Positions 57,471-64,000 of a stretch of 64,000 bases of DNA are shown here, piece by piece. Positions within the stretch are counted from its first letter, which is position 1. Every line of letters starts with the position of its first letter. The DNA comes from Gnetum montanum (lineage: Eukaryota > Streptophyta > Gnetopsida > Gnetales > Gnetaceae), in the NCBI GenBank assembly GCA_015680685.1, contig MNCI01007868.1, positions 297,083 through 361,082 of the forward strand, given 5' to 3'. The translations under genes were made by a program, and so were the position numbers. Below the pieces are notes generated by a model. The model had not been told where the DNA came from. It did not search any database and worked only from the letters and a program-made list of their open reading frames with translations.

Positions 57471-58521
57471 CTTCAACATTATGATTAACCTTCTTAAACT
57501 TGATGGCTAGCTTCTTACGTTTTGGTTGGTTGACAATGGGAACATTTTCTTCAACTTGTGGCCTCTTCAGCTTTTTTCTTTTGGCTACACCATTAGCTTA
57601 TGTACATACCCTCTTATCCCTTCTTGCATTACCACATGTAGCATAGGGTTCCACCCATGTGCTATCAAGGGAACAACAATGTTCACCACTAACATTCTTA
57701 GTGGTAATTGATAGTGACTTTCCAACCTTCTCCATGAGTGGATCTTGGGAACACATAACTAGAATAATGTGATGGATCTAAGGTTTAAAAAGTTGAAAGG
57801 CATCATGAACCACCCACTTTCCATTCCTCCTAACCACCAAGAACTCTACAAAACATCTAAGAAATGCAGCAAGAAATTTGTAATACATATAACATATGGA
57901 ATCAATGTTGTTCCAAAATTTTTGGATTCCATCCCATAGATAAATGATCAAGAAGATAGCCTAATCAAACCTAGTACCATCAATTAACATATTTTTCATT
58001 ATCCAAGCTTGCTAGATCCCTATGGTTTTCTTTTGTGATAGTAACATGGAAAAGGCTCTAGAATGGAAGAGAGGGTAGGTCTCATTGGCTTCCTCAACTT
58101 TGTACTTACTAAAAGTCAACACACCACTAGTAGAGGAGTTAAGCCAAGTCTCCATTTCCTCTCTATGGATTCCATCCTTCCCTGCTCTAATGGCTACCTT
58201 AGCACCATTAGAAGGTATGTCAAATAGATTGCTAAACATGTACTCACTAATGCTCATAATCCTAGGATAATAATGGACACGGGTAACAAATTTGATGATT
58301 TCCTCATCAAAAGAATCAACCACTTTCAAATTCTTAGTCACTAACTTTGGTGGACTAGGAAGCATGAATAGGTAAAATAAGCCTACATCAGTGATGTTCT
58401 ATTAGATAATTACAATAGCCTTATTTTCCAACCATTTCTATGATGAGTCTACTTCATCTCATTTGAGCTAAATTTTCTTGACTTGAAACAATTACATCAA
58501 TAGTAGACTCATGTATAGAAT
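57471..58521 (-). CDS. aORF-T3 exon 4
   Basis: Encodes LVTKNLKVVDSFDEEIIKFV, MFSNLFDIPSNGAKVAI, METWLNSS, TYPLFHSRAFSMLLSQ, FVEFLVVRRNGKWV and two basic clusters before the donor. Length 1,051 bp. The longest open stretch, 58,365-58,012, has no stop. The gene's codon frame is the same at the start and the end. Confidence 0.75.
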
Positions 58522-58992
58522 CTACAGCACAACATAGATAACATGTTAGCCTTTTACACTGTAGATAATCCAAAATCATAAAAAAACATGAAAAATTATA
58601 TAAAACTAGAAAACCAAAAAAATTGACTATGCTTAGATAACGTTTACTCACCAAACTTAGGCAAAGCTCAAAATTTAGGACAAGCTAGTACAAGTGTTGC
58701 TAAGTATGCATTGGCCCGCAATTGGTGGCTAAACTTGTTTCATATACAAGAGAATACTACATATAGTATCTACTAAACTCATCTTTGAGCTAATTGAGCA
58801 CCTACACTCTCATGACCTCAACTTTCATGAATTCTTCCAAGGCTATATGAGTCATAGATAAGGTTTGGTCATTCCCTAGTAATCCCCTAGGAAGCACCCT
58901 ATACCTGCAAAAATGAAGCATCAAAACAATTAGAACAAAACAAATTTAAAGTGCAAAAATGAACAAAGATAATAATTTAGAATTAGACTTAC

Positions 58993-59457
58993 GATTCTAG
59001 CAAGTAGACTATTCCTAGAGGATTTTGAAAGAGTGGGTTTATCCTATGTCCTCTCATCAAGGTGTTGTCAAAATTGTATTATGAATACATAGGCATTTTC
59101 CAAATTTGGGATGACCATCTAACTTCCACTGAAAATGAGCTCTTGCTATGCTATATATCTCTCTAAGTGTCAAGATCATCCACTATGAACTACAAGATGT
59201 AGGTAGAAGACATTGCCAAAAGGATCTTTATGATGAGAGAGGCAACATCTACTACCAAGTGTAACCACATAATCACACTGTAGTTGTAGAGAAAGTATGG
59301 TAGGAATTATCTTGCACTGGATGTAAACCATTTCAATGCATATATTTGGGTTTAGACTCTTTTGTGTGGCCATCTTGGTGCAACATAGGATTTCCACTAG
59401 CTCTACAATGATCAAGATGGGTTTTAGAAATGCCTTGCACATAGTTAAGCCATACAA
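58993..59457 (-). CDS. aORF-T3 exon 2 (NIF-like, decayed)
   Basis: Acceptor GGCTATAG, then LYGLTMCKAFLKPILIIVEL plus VEILCC, and at the end FQNPLGIVYLLES before donor GTAAGT, in the same phase as T1 and T2. The middle has frameshifts. KPILIIVELVEIL again lacks the catalytic D-x-D. Confidence 0.7.
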
Positions 59458-61149
59458 CTATAGCCATAAGAAACCATAAGAGCCTTAAAAAAAAATTTGA
59501 CAAAATTGAAGCAAAAATGGCCTCTACAATGATAGCATTGGTATAAAAAATATAAAAATTAAAATTAAAAATTAATTAACTTCATCACTCTAACTTCAAC
59601 ATGAGCCAAATTTTAGTCTTTTTGACATCTTGACAAGCATTTAACATGAAAAGAAATAGTTTGACATTTCAACAAATAGTTTACATGTAAGGCTCTAAAC
59701 AAGAATTACTACAAATAGTTGGCAAGACACCAAGTTTCAATAAAATTAGGAGACCAAAATTGATAGTGTTGAAGTCTCATATGTGAAAATTTACAAGAAA
59801 AAATGGTAAATTTATCTAAATAGAGCTTATATGCTAGGAATCGTGAGGATGTAGAAAAGGTAGTGTTGAAAAAACATAAGTTTTATGATATTAAAGCCCA
59901 TACGCTATCATTCAACCTTGTTAAAAACCTCAAAACGTTCCATACATTTTCATAGTAATCCCAAAAGTGCCATATGCTGGTTATATCATTACAAAATGAA
60001 TTTCAGAATAGCTAAAATCCAACTTTAAATGCCCAACAGTGTCAATATTGGCCAAAGAATCTTGAAACTCAGTAATCAAAATTGCAATTTATCAACACAA
60101 CTCCCATGGTTGGGAAAAACCTCTTAAAAATTCTAAAAATTTATTTTCAACTTCCAATGCTGAGAATAGGATTAGGACAAGACAAATCAAGCACCAAAGC
60201 TACACCAACAAGTTTGAAAAAATCAAAATTAAACCCAGAATTGCATAGAATTTTCCACCAACAAAACCCAATTTATGGTGAAATGACTATAGTAAAACCT
60301 CTGGGAAAAATTTGTAAAAAATTTTAAAAGTTCCAAACTTCTCATAGGACCCCTTTATGTTGCATTACCAATCCTTAGATATCCTAGACATTGCTCAAAG
60401 GAGACCAAGAAATTGCAAACACTGTTAATTTTTCAATAAAAAAAACTAAAACATTTTGTAAAGAATAAGCCAAAACGTTGTGTACTGTGTTGGAAGAAAA
60501 CTCATAGAAATTCAAAAAAAATTCAAAAATTATGATTCCACCATCAACACAACTAAAAGGCCTCATACAACAATTCCATGAAGCTTGAAACCAAAAAAAA
60601 AAAATATTTAAGTTTGGCTAAATTTGACTAGAACTAGGGTAAAAATGCTATGGACAAGCTTGGGAAACAACACAAATATCTGTTAAAACATGTCCTAAAA
60701 TCCAAATTTTATTTCAATCATAATCATACAGCTTAAACCTTACATTCGACAGAGAGGAAATGAAAAATTTAAACCAAAGCAAGCTTAGAGATATAAAAAC
60801 ATGTTAATAATTTGAACAAAAAATTGAAAAAAATGATGGAAGATGGGTACCTAGTAGTTCTCAACAAAGATCCTTCCCCTAAAAAAGGATTGAGGAACCT
60901 AGATATGATCCATATTGCCTCCTCCATGTCACCCAATACTAGATTCTAGCTTGTTGTTTGCATCTTCCACACCATAATTGCTAAAACTCAAAAGTTCTAT
61001 CTTGTTTTGTTGTTGGTAGAATCCCAAACTCTCACCTCTACGGTAACCACACTATCCTTAGGGGTGGATAGATGCAAGAATTTCCATTTAGTATCAGGAA
61101 TTTTGGTTTTAACCATCAAATCCAATTCTCATACATTGCCCTTGTAAAA

Positions 61150-62200
61150 TCAAGCTAGAAATAGGTTCATATGCTAGGATCTAGTGTTGAGTCCTCTCCC
61201 AATGCTTCTGTGCTACCAATGAAGCCTTTATACACTAGTAAATATATTCACCACATTATATACTGAGAATAGATCAAGAAATAGGCCTTGTATGCTGAGT
61301 ATTACTTAATATTTGACTTCTTAAGGTAGTTTGAACATGGGTGGACCCCACAAGACTTAGGCAAGAATACCAATAATTCCACATGCTAGGATTCAGTTTG
61401 AATATGTTCACATGCTTTGGAATCTTGCTCTACATGCTATGAAAGCATTTAGAATAGCATATAAAGCCTTCATTAGTCTTATTCCTTGCCAAACTTGTCC
61501 ATATGCTACTTGGTGGGACCTAGAAGACCTAGGAAAAATTGGGAAAATTCCAATGTATAGAACTCATCTAAAATTACTAAAGATGGGAGAATAGATGTTC
61601 AAATGCTATGGATTCATCTTCCAAACATTGTGGTAGAATGTGTAATAGCTTGTGAAGGCCCCAAAAATCTTAATTTCATTAATTGAGGTCATTCCTTGTC
61701 CAAAATTACCAAACAAACTAGAGAACTTCTCTCATAGTCCAAATGCTACCCTAGAAGCCTTAAGAGATCAAACATAGAGTCAAAATCCATCAAAACTGAC
61801 ATGGGTAAGTGTTAAAATCTAGAGCATTTTTCGTACACATTGTGGTAGTGTGTGGGGTAGAATGTGAGCCTACTAAATAGTAAGCCCAAAATTTTTCATT
61901 AGATGCTCGGTAGACTCCACAACACCTATAATGGAAAGCTCAGTAAGAAAATCACTTCCACAAGCTATTAGGGTTGGATCTTGGTTCCACACACTAGGAA
62001 CATATGTCCCACATGATGTGGTAGTGTGTGATACCCTAGGAATTTCAAAACTTATGCAACATGCATCAAACCTTGCTTAAGATGGTCAAGAAAACCATAG
62101 ATCTTTCCATACACCTTGGACACTACCATGGAAGCCTAAAACACCAAAAACTTTGTCCATGGGAAAGATGTTGTCCCACACGCTACCACAACATGTGGGA
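61150..62200. repeat. T3 motif region upstream of aORF (CATATGCTAG)
   Basis: At least ten copies of CAYATGCTA(G), e.g. CATATGCTAGGATC near 61,170 and ACATGCTAGGATTC near 61,381, and later words CACATTGTGGTAGTGTGTG and CACGCTACCACAACATGTG that are nearly each other's complement. There are a few copies in intron 1 (59,826, 59,971). No gene seen. Confidence 0.65.
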
Positions 62201-62224
62201 TTTAGTAGTTTACAAAAGCTTTGT

Positions 62225-62800
62225 ATTTATCTTAACAATATTTTTTATTTTTTTAAAAATAATATATGGTCTTTTTTACTAATTTTTTTCTTATTTTAGC
62301 AATTTATAATCTTTTTAACTAGATTTTTACCTATTTTAGTAGTTTATAGCCTTTTTTTCTAAATTTTGATTTATGTTGATAATTTATAGCTTATTTTTGC
62401 CTTACTTTGACCATAAAATCAACTAAAAATAAACATTATTATTTAATATCATTTTCGACCATCTTTAAGCTTGTTTAACCTTATTTAATGCCTTTGATAC
62501 CATCATTTGGTGTCATTTGACCATCATTTGGTGTCATTTGATACCATTTGACAATTTTTTACCATTTTGACTTTCATTTGACATCATTGTGCCCTATCTT
62601 GACATCATTTAACCTCATTTAGCTTCATTTTGCTATCATTTGGTGTAATTTGATGTCATTTGGTAGCATTAAAGCCTCATTTGACATTGTTTGACATCAT
62701 TTTGCATGGTTTTGACCTTCATTTGATTCTTATTTTGCATCATTTGGCCATTATTCCAACTTGTTGTAGCTTAATCTATCTCCTTTGGCCTTTTTCCACC
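62225..62800. repeat. Two degenerate low-complexity repeats before T3 pol
   Basis: 62,225-62,420: about four units of a T-rich word containing TTTTAGTAGTTTATAGCC. 62,440-62,790: about twenty words of CATTTGACATCATTTGGTGT type. They sit where cluster B lies in T1 and T2, but the unit is different. Confidence 0.75.
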
Positions 62801-63069
62801 ATGTTATGACCTCACCTAAGCTTTATTTTTCCTTATTCCACTCCATGTTAACCCTATTTGGCTATGTTATGCTTCATTATTGTAATATTTTATATTATTT
62901 TAACATTGTTTGATAATTATGCAATATGGATGCCAATTCATATGCTTTTGTTAACATGCAAGAATAAATCATGGATACATCGGCATAGTTTAACCTAACA
63001 TTGACTTTGAATGAAGTTTACAATAATGTTAAATTATTAATTAACTTAGAATGCCTAGATCTTGAACCC

Positions 63070-64000
63070 AAGAGCCTATTTGATCATATAGCCTCAATAG
63101 AGAAATCCATAGAATGACCTAAGTACATAGTTAAATCCCTTAACCTTGATGTTAAAGACATCACTAAGGATTCTCTAGTTGAGTTTTTTATAACAATCCA
63201 CAATGGTGAGGAGAAAATGCTAAAATTATGTTTCTCACTAGAATCCTAGATTGACCAAGACATTATCAAGATCCTTTACGATAACATTAAAGTTGTTGCT
63301 TGGTCATATGAAGATATGCTAGGCCTTGACCCATGTTGATACAACACAATATCATACTTAATTCTGGTGTCAAAATGATTAAACAAAGCATGCATAAGAT
63401 TAGACCAGATTTGGCAATGGTAGCCCATGATAAGATCATGAATCTTTACCAAGTGATTTTTATCTAAGATTTTGATTATGTAGATTGGGTATCTAACATA
63501 ATGGTAGTCCCTAAGAAAAATGGAAGTATTTGTATCTGTATCAATTTTTGTGACCTCAATAAGCCCACTATTAAAGATGATTTCCCATTACCTAGTATTG
63601 ATCAACTTATTGATACTATATTTGAACATGCATTAATGTCCTTCATGGATGGGTAACCCAGATATAACCAAGTTAATATTAATAAAAGCATCAACTATAC
63701 ACAACCTTCATGACCCCTTGGAGAACCTTCTATTACAAACTGATGCCATTTAGTCTAAAGAACGTGGGAGCGACCTACCAATGTGCAATGACTTACATTT
63801 TTAGTGACTACATATTAGGGTTACTAAATGACTATGTTGATGATATAGCCATCAAGTCCAAAATAGCCAATGATCACAAACATGACCTAAACCTGGTACT
63901 TCAATGATATCTTAAATATGAGCTTAGACATAATCCTAAAAAGTGTGTCTTTGACATTAAGATAGGTAAAATGCTTAGTTTCATAGTAATCGAGGTAGGA
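63070..64000 (+). pseudogene. T3 pol, RT part, cut by window end
   Basis: Contains IIKILYDNIKVVAWSYEDML, GLDP, then VSNIMVVPKKNGSI, DDFPLPSIDQLIDT, TFMTPWRTFYYKLMPFSLKN, FSDYILGLLNDYVDDIAIKS and LNPKKCVFDI-like words, with several stops and shifts (e.g. GLDPC followed by TGA, and MDG followed by TAA). YVDD lies at about 63,835. Clearly the same RT family as T1 and T2. Confidence 0.85.

Larger units (their letters stand above)
56580..60990 (-). pseudogene. aORF-T3: spliced antisense gene inside T3
   Basis: Exons on the minus strand: E1 about 60,990-60,851 (donor GTACCC), E2 59,457-58,993 (donor GTAAGT), E3 58,904-58,652 (acceptor TTTTTGCAG, donor GTGAGT), E4 58,521-57,471 (acceptor GCTGTAG, donor GTATGTAC), E5 57,334-57,165, E6 57,090-56,953 (acceptor CATTGCAG, donor GTAAG), E7 from 56,830 (acceptor TTTTTAG), truncated near 56,580. 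Introns are 74-136 bp except the first, about 1.4 kb. Protein blocks match T1 and T2. Near the end of E4 it has AKRKKLKRP and QPKRKKLAIKFKK, good nuclear-localisation candidates. Confidence 0.78.
56500..64000 (+). mobile_element. T3: Tat-like element, left end truncated, right end outside window
   Basis: Contains aORF-T3 on the minus strand, its upstream motif region and the start of pol. gag, protease and the last part of the antisense gene are missing at the left. AT content is higher than in T1 and T2 and decay is stronger. Confidence 0.75.

Noticed and set aside
1-64000. tRNA, rRNA or intact host genes
   Set aside because: I looked for tRNA-like folds, rRNA words and long intact frames on both strands and found none that I could support.

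Overview
This window looks like intergenic DNA from a large plant genome, and I found no intact host gene, tRNA or rRNA. It is filled with nested, decayed Ty3/gypsy LTR retrotransposons. Most belong to a Tat-like lineage, recognised by a second, archaeal-type RNase H between the first RNase H and the integrase. The old, diverged copies and long elements fit a gymnosperm or another giant plant genome, but the sequence does not fix the species.

Layout. I number the elements T1 to T6. 1-282: end of an unassigned LTR on the minus strand. 306-2,535: T6, minus strand, gag, protease and the start of RT. 5,035-9,360: T5, minus strand, gag and protease. 11,722-11,816 plus 30,488-30,840: a long inverted-repeat (foldback) element split by the insertion of T1. 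11,817-30,487: T1, the best preserved element, with two LTRs, a perfect 5-bp target duplication (GAGGT), a PBS and a PPT. 30,847-32,073: a duplicated PIF1-like helicase fragment. About 34,930-52,431: T2, which has lost its 5' LTR. 52,432-56,500: T4, a fragment broken by T2 and by a solo LTR at 52,901-53,773. 56,500-64,000: T3, running off the window.

The main finding is an extra gene. In T1, T2 and T3 a multi-exon gene (called aORF here) lies on the strand opposite to the retroelement genes, at or next to the junction between gag-protease and RT. T4 carries part of it. Exon borders, splice donors and predicted protein blocks agree between these diverged copies. In order, the predicted protein has a catalytically dead FCP1/NIF-like phosphatase fold, a helical block, a plant-transposon-protein-like domain with basic patches, an acidic block, a conserved short motif, a charged helical region and a Gly/Pro-rich tail. 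The sense pol begins after a possible splice acceptor, so the antisense gene may sit inside an intron that separates protease from RT.

Two further patterns go with it. Each element has its own short motif, often palindromic, repeated in the LTR or leader and again around the 5' end of its aORF. Examples are ACGCTGAG/GCGTGCA in T1, TAGCGTAGC in T2 and CATATGCTAG in T3. Second, clusters of a degenerate unit ending in TAAACTAGC mark the borders gag|aORF, aORF|pol and pol|3' region in T1 and T2. A working idea, not shown here, is that aORF encodes an element-specific nuclear regulator acting through the private motif.
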